A stretch of DNA of 64,000 bases from JBDFMH01 sp047238125 (GCF_047238125.1 NZ_JBDFMH010000001.1:2294001-2358000), one strand, 5' to 3'. Positions 49,168 through 58,951 are shown, counted from the stretch's first letter. The notes: generated by a model not told the origin, from the letters alone. Program-made: numbers and translations.

Positions 49168-50727
49168 ATGGACGGTAGCCAGGTCGCAGTTGGTCGGGAT
49201 CCTATCCGCGAGCGTTTGATCCGTCTCGCAGTCTATCGCTGGTGGCGCCGTCGCATCGTCGGGCGGATCGATCACGAGGCGGTCGTCGCGCGGATCGTTG
49301 AGGATAGCGGCTGGTCGCCGCGATACGCCTTCATGACCATGATGTCGGCCGGGATCGCCGTGTTGGGCCTGTTGCTGTCGTCCCCGGCAGTCGTCATCGG
49401 CGCGATGCTCATCTCACCGCTGATGAATCCGATCCTAGGCTTCGGCTTCAGCCTGGCCTTGTTCGACTTCGCCGAAATGCGCCGATCGGTTTTGGCGTTG
49501 GCCATCGGGGCCGTGGCAGCCATCATCTTCACGGCGCTCATCGTCAGCCTGTCGCCCTTGCAGGCGCCGACGGCAGAAATCGTCGCGCGGACACGCCCCA
49601 ATCTGTTCGATCTCGGCGTGGCGCTGTTCGCAGCGCTCGCCGGCAGTTTCGCGATCATTCGCGGCCGGGGGGAGACGATCGTCGGCGTGGCGATCGCGAC
49701 AGCCTTGATGCCGCCGCTCGCGGTCGTCGGCTATGGCATCGCGACGTGGAATTTGCCTGTGGCCGGCGGAGCCTTCGCCCTGTTTGCCACCAACTTCATC
49801 ACCATCGCGCTCGCTGCCACGGCGATGGCGCGATACTATGGTTTCGGCCATCATCTCTCCAGCCGGCAGAGCTGGACGCAGACGATCGTGCTGATCCTGG
49901 TCTTCGCGCTGATGGCCGTGCCACTCGCCCTTTCGCTGAACCGCATCGCGCGCGAAGCGCTTACTGTGTCTCAGGTGCGCTCGCTTCTTACGGAGCGGTT
50001 CGGCGGGGATGCCCGTATCACGCAGCTTGAGGTCGAGTTTGATCGCGAGCCAAACGTCGTTCGCGCGGTGGTCATCACCCCGCGAGGGCAGATGCAGAAA
50101 ACCGGCGATCTGCAAAGGTCTATAAGAACCGCGCTCGGCCGACCGGTTCGGATCGACATCGATCAGATCCTGCTCGATCCGGGTGCCGGTGCGTTGGACG
50201 CACAGCGCGAGGAATTGCGGCAGGCGTCAGATCAGACCAATGCCGAAGCACAGCGCATGACTGCGTTGGCGCGCATGGTCGCGTTGATCACGGGCGTCGC
50301 GGCCGACGATGTCACGATCGATCGCGATCACCGGCGGGCAACGGCAGCAGCAGTCGCGCTGCCGGGTGCCTCCCTGGCGAGTTATCGCGCCTTGGAAGCG
50401 CGAGCCGCCGCGGAAACGGACGGCTGGAGCATCGCGATCGTTCCCCCCGTCGGGCCGCTGCCCGAGATCGCGTTCGCGGATAACGTCGATACGCTCGATG
50501 CCTCCGCCCGGGCTGCGGTTCTGACATCCGCTTGGGCTGCGCGCCGTTGGAACGTGCCAGCCCTGACCGTACCCGGCTTGCCGGCAGGTGATCCACCGGC
50601 CCAGCCTAATCTGGCGCAACGACGGGCACGGGCGGTAGCGGCGTTACTCGCCACGCAAGGGGTCGCGGCCGAGGCGGCACCTGCGGCAGGCCAGACTTTC
50701 GCCTTGTCCATCGGCAATGCCAGATGA
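49168..50727 (+). CDS. DUF389 membrane protein
   Basis: The 519-aa protein has an N-terminal DUF389 region with about six transmembrane helices (SSPAVVIGAMLISPLMNPILGFG is the hallmark region) and a soluble C-terminal half (about 290-519) with an OmpA- or BON-like alternation of strands and helices, not assigned. DUF389 proteins are presumed transporters of unknown substrate. It lies upstream of a broken DUF2254 gene, whose upstream ORF overlaps its end. Confidence 0.87.
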   Translation: MDGSQVAVGRDPIRERLIRLAVYRWWRRRIVGRIDHEAVVARIVEDSGWSPRYAFMTMMSAGIAVLGLLLSSPAVVIGAMLISPLMNPILGFGFSLALFDFAEMRRSVLALAIGAVAAIIFTALIVSLSPLQAPTAEIVARTRPNLFDLGVALFAALAGSFAIIRGRGETIVGVAIATALMPPLAVVGYGIATWNLPVAGGAFALFATNFITIALAATAMARYYGFGHHLSSRQSWTQTIVLILVFALMAVPLALSLNRIAREALTVSQVRSLLTERFGGDARITQLEVEFDREPNVVRAVVITPRGQMQKTGDLQRSIRTALGRPVRIDIDQILLDPGAGALDAQREELRQASDQTNAEAQRMTALARMVALITGVAADDVTIDRDHRRATAAAVALPGASLASYRALEARAAAETDGWSIAIVPPVGPLPEIAFADNVDTLDASARAAVLTSAWAARRWNVPALTVPGLPAGDPPAQPNLAQRRARAVAALLATQGVAAEAAPAAGQTFALSIGNAR

Positions 50728-50773
50728 TCGGAGGAGCAATTCGCCAAGCGGTCTTCTTCACCGGATCGGCCGC

Positions 50774-51376
50774 ATGAAATCGAGGCTCATCCGCCTCTCG
50801 AACGAACTGCGCGAGAGCTACTGGTTCATCCCCACGCTCATGGCGATCGGTGCTCTGCTGCTGGCGCTAGGCATGGTCTGTATCGACAGCCATTCTGGTT
50901 CGACCTGGGTGGATAGCCTCCCATGGCTCTATGGGGCGCGGCCTGATGGCGCGCGCAGCCTGTTGTCGGCGATCGGCGGCTCGATGATCGGCGTTGCCGG
51001 CACGACCTTCTCCGTCATAATCGCGGCGGTTGTTGTTTACGCTTCTGGCCAATATGGCCCACGCCTACTCAGCAACTTCATGCCTACTGGCAAGACCATC
51101 GCCTCGCACCATTCCGTGAAAAAGAGCAGCGGTTGGCGCGATGTCGAGTCCGTACACCCCCTCTTCCCGCAAACGCTGATGGCGAAATCACCAACTCCGA
51201 ACTGCAGCGCCACGGGCCGGATGCGAACGCCCTGCTGGCCAACTCCAAAGGCCACAAGTTGCACGTGGGTGGTGCAGAGAATCCCGGCTCCGCGTGGTAT
51301 TATTCCGACTCTAAAAGCAGCGGCTGAGGAGATCCGTAGTCGTATAGCGTTTTGGAAGGTCGTAACAGTAGGCTAG
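50774..51376 (+). pseudogene. Truncated DUF2254 gene fused to unrelated sequence
   Basis: Residues 1 to about 103 are clearly DUF2254: LSNELRESYWFIPTLMAIG, then ARPDGARSLLSAIGGSMIG and YASGQYGPRLLSNFM. They are close to the intact gene at 55834-57243. After NFM (about position 51082) the homology stops abruptly and the frame continues in unrelated, low-complexity residues. The full-length family is about 400-470 aa, so the remaining two thirds are missing. A different frame (about 51160-51327) reads GEITNSELQRHGPDANALL, which could be a fragment of another gene that I do not recognise. A deletion or insertion junction lies near 51083. Confidence 0.75.
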
Positions 51377-51480
51377 CTGCATCGACCGCCGGCTACCTTG
51401 CCTACTAAGACCCAACCGCGGACGTTTCGCGCTCATAAGTGGGCGCCCCAAGACCTATTTACAGTTCCTGTGACTGCCCT

Positions 51481-53277
51481 TCAGTAGAGGCCGTAGCGAA
51501 GCACCAACAACCCGGACAAGGTCACCACCATGATTGCGACGAGTGGCAGACCGGTGCGGGTGTAATCCCGAAATCTGTAGTCTCCGGCTGACATGATGAG
51601 CATGTTGGTCTGATAGGCGACCGGGGTTGCATAGCAAAGATTGCAGCCGAACAAGACGGCGAGGACCAGCGGCTCGACCGGAATCGCCAATTGGTGCCCT
51701 AAGCTGAAAGCGATCGGCGTTCCGACCGCAGCCGCCGTCGTGTTCGACGCGAAGTTGGTAAGCACCGTGACGAACAGCATGACCGCCGCCAGCACGCCTG
51801 CCGGCGGCAGGAACTGCAGCCCGAGCGCGATCAGCTCGCTCAACCACGTCGCCGCCCCGCTTTCCAGTACGATGCGACCGATTGCGATGCTGGCGGCCAC
51901 CAGCACGACGACCTTGGCCGACAGCGCCCGGCTGATACGGTCGAAGCGGACGCAGCCCGTCACCAGCATCGCGATCGCGCCGCCGAGAGCGGAAATGGCG
52001 ATCGGCACGAGTCCGAAGCTGGCCGGGACCACGGCCGCCGCCATGATCGCGAGGGCGAGCGGCGCCTTCGACGTCCGGGGCAATTCCTTCGCCCCGTCGA
52101 GGACGAGCATGTTCTCGGCCAGCGCCATCCGCTCGATACCGGCGAGCGCACCGGCCACCAGCAGGATGTCGCCCTCGTCGAACGGGTTCTTGGTCGCGGC
52201 GTCTGCGACGGGTGGCGCGATCCACGGCCGCTCCGCGCGATGCACGCCAAGGATGGCGACATTGTACAATTCGGCGACATTCGCGGACGAGACGCCCCTG
52301 CCGACCAACGGGGAGTCCTTCGTCACCGCCAACTCGGCGACGATCAGGTCCTCGCCGGTCGTCGCATAACCGCTGGCCAGTCGCTCCATCAGCCAAGTGG
52401 GCGCGGCGGTGGCACCGAGGATGCGCATCGTCTCCTCCAGCGCCGCATGCGAAGCGCGGACCGGCAATCGGCCCGCGGAAATGTCGGCGAGGATTTCGAC
52501 ATCTGCGGGCAGCCTGGCGGCGACCTGATCCCACGGCAGATCATGCGCGACCGACGTCTCGCCCAGCCGCAGCAGCGCGATGAACCGCCGGGGCTCGTGA
52601 CCCGCCGCGACCGAATTGTCCGGTAGCAGGCGCGGCATCACCAGCCAGATGAACGGCAGTGCCACGAGTGCCGCCAGCAGCACGATGGGCGTGAAGTGGA
52701 ACACCGACATCGGCGGCAGGCCGAGATCGCCGGCGATCGACACGACCAAGAGGTTGGTTGAGGTGCCGATGGTTGTCGACATGCCGCCGATCAGCACCGC
52801 ACTGTTCACCGGGATCAGCGTGCGAGACGCGGGCATCCCGCCATTTGCCGCGATCGCCGCCATCACCGGCAGCATCAGGACGAGAACCGGCGTGTCGTTG
52901 ACCATCATGCTCATGCCGAACGCCAGCAGCAATGTGACGAGCAGGCCGACCTGCCGGTTGAAGCGCCAGACCCGCGTCAGCAATCGTGCCGCGGGTTCGA
53001 GCGCGCCGGTGGTCACCAGCCCGCGCCCCAGCACCATCAGCGCGCAGATCGTGATGAGCGCGTAGTGGCCGAACCCCTCGAACGCGAGTTTTAGTCCGTC
53101 GGTCGGCGATCGGCCGGGCAATGGAAACCAGTAGAGGCCAAGCGCGATCGCACTGATCGTCAACAGCGAGATGATTTCTACCCGCGCGCGGCCCGAGACG
53201 AAGCCGTAGAACATGGCCGCCGTCAGCAGCATCGCGCCGATTGCGTGGGCGGACGGCGTGGCAAGCAGGACGTTCAA
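51481..53277 (-). CDS. SLC13/DASS-family permease with RCK/TrkA-C domains
   Basis: The 598-aa membrane protein has DASS/SLC13-type transmembrane halves (NTPVLVLMLP-like VNDTPVLVLMLPVMAAI and TNFASNTTAAAVGTPIA signatures) flanking a cytosolic middle with two TrkA-C-type domains (about 210-400; GRGVSSANVAELYNVAILGV). This design is common in sulfate, silicate or dicarboxylate permeases. The substrate is unknown. The start is TTG 53277, sharing TTGA with the ClC stop, so translation is coupled. It ends a minus-strand operon. Confidence 0.88.
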   Translation of the reverse strand: MNVLLATPSAHAIGAMLLTAAMFYGFVSGRARVEIISLLTISAIALGLYWFPLPGRSPTDGLKLAFEGFGHYALITICALMVLGRGLVTTGALEPAARLLTRVWRFNRQVGLLVTLLLAFGMSMMVNDTPVLVLMLPVMAAIAANGGMPASRTLIPVNSAVLIGGMSTTIGTSTNLLVVSIAGDLGLPPMSVFHFTPIVLLAALVALPFIWLVMPRLLPDNSVAAGHEPRRFIALLRLGETSVAHDLPWDQVAARLPADVEILADISAGRLPVRASHAALEETMRILGATAAPTWLMERLASGYATTGEDLIVAELAVTKDSPLVGRGVSSANVAELYNVAILGVHRAERPWIAPPVADAATKNPFDEGDILLVAGALAGIERMALAENMLVLDGAKELPRTSKAPLALAIMAAAVVPASFGLVPIAISALGGAIAMLVTGCVRFDRISRALSAKVVVLVAASIAIGRIVLESGAATWLSELIALGLQFLPPAGVLAAVMLFVTVLTNFASNTTAAAVGTPIAFSLGHQLAIPVEPLVLAVLFGCNLCYATPVAYQTNMLIMSAGDYRFRDYTRTGLPLVAIMVVTLSGLLVLRYGLY

Positions 53278-54632
53278 TTACTGGCCTTCGACGATGACCT
53301 GCCAGGCGGGTCATCGGTCTCGCTGGCGTGCTCGCGTTGATCGTCCGGCGGGAGAAACGTCTGCGAGAGCGCGTGGTAGAGCCGCTCCTTCGACACGGTC
53401 TGCGCGACCCCGTCCGCGATCAGCGCCGATGCAAGCAGCGGCATCATCAATCCCCGGCTCGCCGTCGTCTCGGAGATGATGATGACCGCGGTCAGCGGCG
53501 CGCGGACAACGCCGGTAAAATAGGCGACCATGCCCAGTAGTACGATCGCGCCGCCCGGATAGGTTGGGAACGCCCACCGCAGCATATCGCCGACCCCGGC
53601 ACCCACTGAGAGCGATGGCGCGAAGATGCCGCCCGGCATTCCCGACACCGCAGTCGCCAGCGTCGTCGCCAGCTTCGCGATACCGAACCAGTGCGGTGTA
53701 TCAGCACCAGTGATGATCGCCCGCGCCGCGCCATAGCCCGTTCCCCAGGTCAGGCCGCTGCCGACGCCGATGATCGCCACGATCAGACCGAGGGATCCGG
53801 CGAACAGCGCTGGCCTCGCGCGCAGCCGAGCAACGGGCGCCCAACTCGTCCTGCCGGTCGCCAGCACGGCACGCGAGAAGAACGCGCCCAAAAGCCCGCC
53901 CAAAACGCCCGCGACAGGGGCGGCCAGCATCGTCTCGCGAACCGACAGCGTCTGCCGCATGACACCGAAATAGACGTAGTCGCCCGACAGGCCCAGGCTG
54001 GTCATGCCGGCGATCAGCACCGCGGTCATGACCAGCAGCGTCATGCGCTGCTCATAGGCAGCGGCCAGCTCTTCGATGGCGAAGGCAACGCCGGCCAGCG
54101 GCGTGTTGAAGGCCCCTGCAATGCCTGCAGCGCCACCGGCGATGAACACCGATGCGCGCAACGGGATCGCCATCAGCCGATGGGCGTAGCCCATGATCGC
54201 GGCAGCGACCTGTACGGTTGGTCCCTCCCGGCCGGTCGATGCGCCGACGAGCAAAGTGCCGATCGTCAGGACGAGCTTGACGATGACCGTCCGCGCCGAG
54301 ACGAGCGCGCCCATCGCGTGATTTGGATCGCGGGTCGCCGCCATGACCTGCGGGATCCCCGATCCCCGCGCGGCCGGGGCGACACGCGCGGTCAACCAGG
54401 CGATGGCGGCATACCCTAACGGCGTCACGATCAGGGGCGCCCACCACCACCGTGCGACCAGCGCGACGAACCGCTCGCCCGCCCAGTCGGCGAGGTGAGC
54501 GAAGCCGAGCGCGACCAGACCGATCGTAACCGCTCCGCCCAGGATCGCGACGCGCCTTCGCCACACCGGCGCGGTCGGGCCATGCTGACGCAGCAGGTCG
54601 CGCGCCTGTTCTGGCAATCGTGGCGTCATCAT
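53274..54632 (-). CDS. ClC-family chloride channel/antiporter
   Basis: The 452-aa protein has the ClC signatures GSGIPQV (GSGIP), GREGPTVQ (GxExP-type) and GMPGGIFAPSLSVG (GxFxP), with about 14 membrane helices and the C-terminal region KERLYHAL. Bacterial ClC proteins exchange chloride for protons or transport fluoride; the GREGP motif favours the Cl-/H+ type. The start is ATG 54632 or 54629 (ATGATGA overlap with the upstream stop). It is part of the overlapping operon 57243-51481. Confidence 0.93.
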   Translation of the reverse strand: MMTPRLPEQARDLLRQHGPTAPVWRRRVAILGGAVTIGLVALGFAHLADWAGERFVALVARWWWAPLIVTPLGYAAIAWLTARVAPAARGSGIPQVMAATRDPNHAMGALVSARTVIVKLVLTIGTLLVGASTGREGPTVQVAAAIMGYAHRLMAIPLRASVFIAGGAAGIAGAFNTPLAGVAFAIEELAAAYEQRMTLLVMTAVLIAGMTSLGLSGDYVYFGVMRQTLSVRETMLAAPVAGVLGGLLGAFFSRAVLATGRTSWAPVARLRARPALFAGSLGLIVAIIGVGSGLTWGTGYGAARAIITGADTPHWFGIAKLATTLATAVSGMPGGIFAPSLSVGAGVGDMLRWAFPTYPGGAIVLLGMVAYFTGVVRAPLTAVIIISETTASRGLMMPLLASALIADGVAQTVSKERLYHALSQTFLPPDDQREHASETDDPPGRSSSKASN

Positions 54633-55837
54633 CCCTCCGCAGGTGCGCCGACCGCCGTGGCGACGAGGCACACGAGCCCGATCGCGACGAAGCCGATCCG
54701 CTGCGCCGCCGTGCCTTGGCCATCCTTGACCGACACGATCAGCGCCAACGCGCATTGCAACGCATAGAATAGCGCGAAGGCGCGCGACGACAGCGCCACC
54801 ACCTCGAACGGGTCGGTCAGCCAGACAATGACGATAGCGAGCGCGCCTGCCAGCGCGAAGGCGAGCGGCACGCTGACCTTGTGCCGCGACACTTCGTTGA
54901 CCAGCCCGCCGGATCCGATCGAGTCGGCGACGGCGGCGCTCAGCTGGCTTGATACCGCGCCGGCCAGCACGAAAATACCTAGCGCTGGTGCGATCAGTTC
55001 CATGATGTCGAGGATGCCAGCCACACCCTCGGTCGCGGCGGCGCGGCTGAGGAACGGGGTCAGCAGCGCGATGAAGGCGAGATAGATTGCAGACGAAATC
55101 CACTGCGCGTGGCGCATCGTGCGGACCCGCAATTCGGCGGGATAAGCGTGGCCGAGGTAGCGCGACGTCTCGAACCCCTGCACCGTGATGAGCAGGCCGA
55201 GCAGCATCGGCACGCTGGCGAACGACAGCTTGACGGGCGGCAGCGGGTCGCCCGCGTCGTTCATTGCCCAGGCGATGCCGAGCGCAGCGAGCAGCCCCGC
55301 GATGATCCCGATCTTGATCGAGACGGTGCCATGCGCCAGATGCTCGACCTTGCGCAGATTGCCGCCCAGCGCCAGCAGCGTCATCATCAGGATCAGGACG
55401 GTAACGATGATGTTGGCGGCTAGCGGCTGGGATGCGGGATCGATCGCGATCGGTTTCAGCGAGAACTCGGCGAGCAATTTGAGATAATAGGCGACCGACA
55501 CCGCATAGGCGAGCGCCAGCACGCCCTGGGTGATCCGTGCCAGCCATGCGACCGGATCGTTGAACCGCGCCGCAGCCAGATGCGGCTCGACGTTGACGAT
55601 GTTGAACCGGATTACCCAGCCGGCAGCATAGGCGATCGCCAGCAGCACGGCCATTGCACCGAGCGCCGCGCCGCCGAACTCGCGGGCCAGCAGCGGCCCG
55701 CAGATCAGGAATCCCGAGCCGATGATCGAGGCGAGCGGGGTCACCGTCGCGCGCCAACTGTCCGAACGCGCGAACCTGCCGAACGTCAGCGCCAGCCCGA
55801 CAATGACGGCAACGACCAGCGCGATGGCGACGATCAT
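54629..55837 (-). CDS. APC-superfamily-like membrane transporter
   Basis: The 402-aa protein with about 11 transmembrane helices has an amino-acid-transporter-like pattern (IGSGFLICGPLLAREFGG, with the G-S-G break in TM1, then TVQGFETSRYLGHAYP). I place it in the APC/LeuT-fold superfamily without a substrate. It overlaps DUF2254 (start) and ClC (stop) by four bases each, so all are one co-translated set. Confidence 0.8.
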   Translation of the reverse strand: MIVAIALVVAVIVGLALTFGRFARSDSWRATVTPLASIIGSGFLICGPLLAREFGGAALGAMAVLLAIAYAAGWVIRFNIVNVEPHLAAARFNDPVAWLARITQGVLALAYAVSVAYYLKLLAEFSLKPIAIDPASQPLAANIIVTVLILMMTLLALGGNLRKVEHLAHGTVSIKIGIIAGLLAALGIAWAMNDAGDPLPPVKLSFASVPMLLGLLITVQGFETSRYLGHAYPAELRVRTMRHAQWISSAIYLAFIALLTPFLSRAAATEGVAGILDIMELIAPALGIFVLAGAVSSQLSAAVADSIGSGGLVNEVSRHKVSVPLAFALAGALAIVIVWLTDPFEVVALSSRAFALFYALQCALALIVSVKDGQGTAAQRIGFVAIGLVCLVATAVGAPAEG

Positions 55838-57243
55838 GCGGTTCCTCCCAACCAGGCGTTGCCGTCGCGCAGACGACGCTTGTAATCCGGTTCAGCCAGC
55901 GCCCGGAGTAGGTCGTCGGCGCGCGCTAGCACGGCATCGCGGCAGGCGCCGTCGAGTGCGCCCTCGGCGAGCGCGCGGAAATCGCGGGTCTGTTGTACCA
56001 ACGTGGCGATCCGCCCCTCATCATCGCAGCTAAGGGCTACGTCGCCCAGCGCGTTCACGAATCGCTTGCCGGCGATCATGTCTGCGCTGGCATATTGCGC
56101 CAGCGCGCCGAACGCGCGGTCGATGAAGCCGGAAAAGCTCATCGGGTGCGCGATGACCCGCAGTGCGCCGTCGCCGTCGGCGCGCAAGCGTGACGGCAGA
56201 TCGCGCCGAGCGAGTTCTGCCATCGCGGCCCCCAGCCAGTCGAGGCAGCTGTTGGCGGTGAATGGGTCGTTGACGCCGGGCGACAGTGCGCGGGCCGCAA
56301 TCTCGACCAGTTCGTCGATCAGGAAACGCAGGTCTTGCAACGCGGTGCGCCGTGACCCGACCGCGAACGCGCCCCGCAGGGCTGTAGCGGCATCCTCGTC
56401 GCAACGTTCGGCGGGCCATGCTTCCAGCAGCACGCTGCCCCTGTGGCAGAAATCGCCCGATTGATACTGGAGGCGGATGACGAGGTCGTGCTCGCGTGCG
56501 GTGTCCAGCAGGGTGCGTTCGTCGATCAGTTGGATGTAGCCGGTGTGCTTGGTACGGACGGGCGCGCGGCGTTCGCAATCCGCGCGGCTCGCGTCCTCGC
56601 GAAAGGCGGCGGGCACGCGCGGATCGTCAGATCTTTCCTCCAGCGGGACGCCCACGAAGACGGGGAAACGGCGGTCGATCTCCTCGATCAGCCGATCGCC
56701 GATCCGCTCGATCACATTGTTGATGTGGATCCGCATCGGCACGTGGTGAATGAAGAAGATCAGCACCGCGATCGAGCAGAGGACAAGGATCAGCGCCACG
56801 AGCAGCGCGAGCTGTGGCACGAATGCCGGCGTCCCGGCCCCGCTCTCGCCAGCCGAGCGGATCGTGCGCAGAACGATCAACGAGTAAACGAAGGTCGCGA
56901 TGAACGTGCCTAGCGTCACCTGATTGCCGCGATCGGACATGAAGTTGCTCAGCAGCCGGGGGCCGTATTGCCCAGAGGCATAGACGACCGCCGCGATCGT
57001 GACAGAAAAGGTCGTGCCGGCGACGCCGATCATCGAGCCGCCGATCGCCGACAACAGGCTGCGCGCGCCGTCCGGCCGGGCCGCGTAAAGCCACGGCATT
57101 CCGTCCATCCAAGGCGAGCCGGCGTGGCTGTCCAAGTAGACCATCGCCAGCGCCAGCAGCAGCGCGGCCACAGCCATGATCGTCGGCACGAACCAGTAGC
57201 TTTCGCGCAGATCGTTGGAGAGGCGCAGCAGGCGAGCTTTCAT
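55834..57243 (-). CDS. DUF2254 family membrane protein
   Basis: The 469-aa protein has four N-terminal transmembrane segments in the first 160 residues (ESYWFVPTIMAVAALLLALAM; IGVAGTTFSVTIAAVVYAS; TFIATFVYSLIVLRTI; ALLVALILVLCSIAVLIFF) and a soluble C-terminal domain of about 300 residues with ARALSPGVNDPFTANSCLDWL, the DUF2254 core. The function is unknown. ATG 57243 overlaps the remnant antiporter end by four bases. It is the intact relative of the truncated gene at 50774. Confidence 0.88.
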   Translation of the reverse strand: MKARLLRLSNDLRESYWFVPTIMAVAALLLALAMVYLDSHAGSPWMDGMPWLYAARPDGARSLLSAIGGSMIGVAGTTFSVTIAAVVYASGQYGPRLLSNFMSDRGNQVTLGTFIATFVYSLIVLRTIRSAGESGAGTPAFVPQLALLVALILVLCSIAVLIFFIHHVPMRIHINNVIERIGDRLIEEIDRRFPVFVGVPLEERSDDPRVPAAFREDASRADCERRAPVRTKHTGYIQLIDERTLLDTAREHDLVIRLQYQSGDFCHRGSVLLEAWPAERCDEDAATALRGAFAVGSRRTALQDLRFLIDELVEIAARALSPGVNDPFTANSCLDWLGAAMAELARRDLPSRLRADGDGALRVIAHPMSFSGFIDRAFGALAQYASADMIAGKRFVNALGDVALSCDDEGRIATLVQQTRDFRALAEGALDGACRDAVLARADDLLRALAEPDYKRRLRDGNAWLGGTA

Positions 57244-57481
57244 GAGTCGGTCTCCGCCTTGGCCGTGTTCAGTCGTCCCAGCACCCGCTGATCGTGCCTG
57301 CCTGCACAATCACCGAGAACAGCACGACGACATAGGTCGCCGCCAGAATGACCGAACGCGCCGAACCGTGCGGCAGGCCCATTTGCCGCCGCGCGAGCAC
57401 CCAGATCAGCGTCACCGGTGCGACCAAGTCGTAGCGCTGCGTTGGCCAGACACCAGAAGCGATCATCCGACCGCATACCAC
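57240..57481 (-). pseudogene. C-terminal remnant of a CPA1-type antiporter (frameshifted)
   Basis: The frame at 57269-57481 gives LVAPVTLIWVLARRQMG and then ARSVILAATYVVVLFSVIVQ, typical of the last transmembrane helix of CPA1 antiporters, but it then runs into GCWDD and stops. The neighbouring frame at 57240-57300 continues with RVLGRLNTAKAETDS, which looks like the normal C-terminus. A single frameshift therefore separates two parts of one gene. The 5' two thirds of the gene are missing. Its last codons overlap the DUF2254 start, suggesting it was once the operon's first gene. Confidence 0.65.
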
Positions 57482-57685
57482 GCCTTCTTGGAAGCGGACG
57501 CTTGTTCATCTCGGCAGGTACGGATCAGTTGCAGATCGTGGGATGAACAGGATGGTCAGCTAGCTCCCAACGCAAACGACTCGATGCGGACTTCCGACAG
57601 CCCAAACCTCGCGGGAACCGGTCGTTTGCGCGTTGGTGTTGAAACCGGACGGTTGTGTCACTTATACAAGCTCCAAGACGGCGGT

Positions 57686-58561
57686 TCAGCGTCCCGAATT
57701 ATGCCACTTCACCGGGATACGAAGGTAAGTGACACCGTTCGCTTCGGCCTCATTGAAATGGCCCGCGCGAATGTTGACCTGGATCGACGGCAGCAGGAGT
57801 TTGGGCACGGAAAGTCCGGCATCGCGCTGCTCGCGCATGGCGACGAACTCGTCCTCGCTTACGCCGTCGTGGACGTGGACGCTCGATCGTCGCTGCTCAC
57901 CCACCGTCGTCTCCCAGCGATAATCGTCGCGACCTGGAGCCTTGTAGTCGTGGCATAGGAACAGCCGCGTCTCGTCGGGCAGAGCGAGTAGCCGGCGGAT
58001 CGATCGATAGAGCGTACGCGCGTCTCCGCCTGGGAAGTCGGCACGGGCGGTGCCATAATCAGGCATGAATAGGGTATCGCCAACGAAGGCCGCATCGCCA
58101 ATTAGATAAGCGACATCGGCCGGCGTGTGGCCGGGGACGTGCAGGACATCGACTTGCAGTCCGCCGATCGCGAAGCGGTCGCCATCGTAGAACAGCCGGT
58201 CGAAATCCGATCCGTCCGTCCGCAGGTCGTCCATCGCGAACACGGGGCGAAAGATTTTCTGAACGTCGCGAATATGCGCACCGATCCCGATACAAGCGCT
58301 GGTGTGCGCCTTGATAAAGGGTGCTGCCGACAGGTGATCGGCATGGGCATGCGTTTCCAGCACGATCGCGATCCGCCAGTTCTGCTCGCGGGCGAAGGCG
58401 ATGATACGCTCGGCCGAGCGCGTATCGGCGACGCCGCTCGCCATGTCGAAGTCGAGCACCGGATCGATCACCGCCGCGGTCCGCGTCGTGGGATCGCCGA
58501 CGAGGTAGCTGATCGTGTTCGTCGGTTCGTCGAAGAACGCCTCGATGAAGGGCTCAGTCAT
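57686..58561 (-). CDS. MBL-fold metallo-hydrolase (persulfide dioxygenase/Blh-like)
   Basis: The 291-aa enzyme has the metallo-beta-lactamase motifs THAHADH, GHTPADVAY, FVGDTLF and LFLCHDY, plus IDPVLDFDMASG. This pattern fits the ETHE1/Blh persulfide dioxygenase group, which oxidises glutathione persulfide to sulfite. ATG 58561 is preferred, with GGAGGAA about five bases upstream. It is divergent from the ArsR-type repressor and shares its operator region, as in known bigR loci. Confidence 0.9.
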   Translation of the reverse strand: MTEPFIEAFFDEPTNTISYLVGDPTTRTAAVIDPVLDFDMASGVADTRSAERIIAFAREQNWRIAIVLETHAHADHLSAAPFIKAHTSACIGIGAHIRDVQKIFRPVFAMDDLRTDGSDFDRLFYDGDRFAIGGLQVDVLHVPGHTPADVAYLIGDAAFVGDTLFMPDYGTARADFPGGDARTLYRSIRRLLALPDETRLFLCHDYKAPGRDDYRWETTVGEQRRSSVHVHDGVSEDEFVAMREQRDAGLSVPKLLLPSIQVNIRAGHFNEAEANGVTYLRIPVKWHNSGR

Positions 58562-58572
58562 CATTTCCTCCG

Positions 58573-58620
58573 TTAGCACTTGCTAATATATTAGGCAATG
58601 CTATATAAGCAATATCTAAT
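58573..58620. promoter_or_regulatory. Candidate ArsR/BigR operator region
   Basis: The 68-base divergent intergenic region is A/T-rich. It holds the perfect inverted repeat TTAGCA-CT-TGCTAA (58573-58586) and, further on, ATTAG ... CTAAT (58590-58620) spaced about 20 bases apart. ArsR/BigR repressors bind such sites and control both directions. It probably contains the promoters for the two genes. Confidence 0.55.
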
Positions 58621-58629
58621 GGAGTAGCG

Positions 58630-58947
58630 ATGATGCTTAAATCGCCGATGGACCTGCCGACATTCGAAGCGAAGGCCGGACAGGTGGCCGACACGCTGAA
58701 GGCGATTAGCAATGCGCGCCGGCTGATGCTGCTGTGCAAGCTGGTCGAGCATGGCGAGGTAACGGTCGGTGATCTGGCGCGCGATGTCGGCCTGTCGCAG
58801 TCGGCTTGCTCGCAGCACCTCGCGAAGATGCGCAACGAGGGCCTCGTCACCTACCGGCGAGAGAGCCAGACGCTCTGGTACGCCATTGCCGACCCGCGCG
58901 TCGAAACGCTGCTCGCCACCCTCTACCAGCTCTATTGCAAGGATTGA
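58630..58947 (+). CDS. ArsR/SmtB-family repressor, BigR/SqrR-like persulfide sensor
   Basis: The 105-aa winged-helix repressor has the HTH VGDLARDVGLSQSACSQHLAKM and the wing GLVTYRRESQTLWYAI. Cysteines lie at 36 (LMLLCKL), 60 (SACSQH) and 103 (LYCKD). A pair like C36/C103 matches the disulfide/polysulfide switch of BigR and SqrR. ATG 58630 has GGAG five bases upstream. It would repress the metallo-hydrolase and the following rhodanese and exporter genes until sulfane sulfur accumulates. Confidence 0.9.
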   Translation: MMLKSPMDLPTFEAKAGQVADTLKAISNARRLMLLCKLVEHGEVTVGDLARDVGLSQSACSQHLAKMRNEGLVTYRRESQTLWYAIADPRVETLLATLYQLYCKD

Positions 58948-58951
58948 TGCG

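Noticed and set aside
54633..55757. Upstream extension of the ClC frame
   Set aside because: It overlaps the APC-like gene on the same strand in another frame and has a non-membrane, arginine-rich composition.
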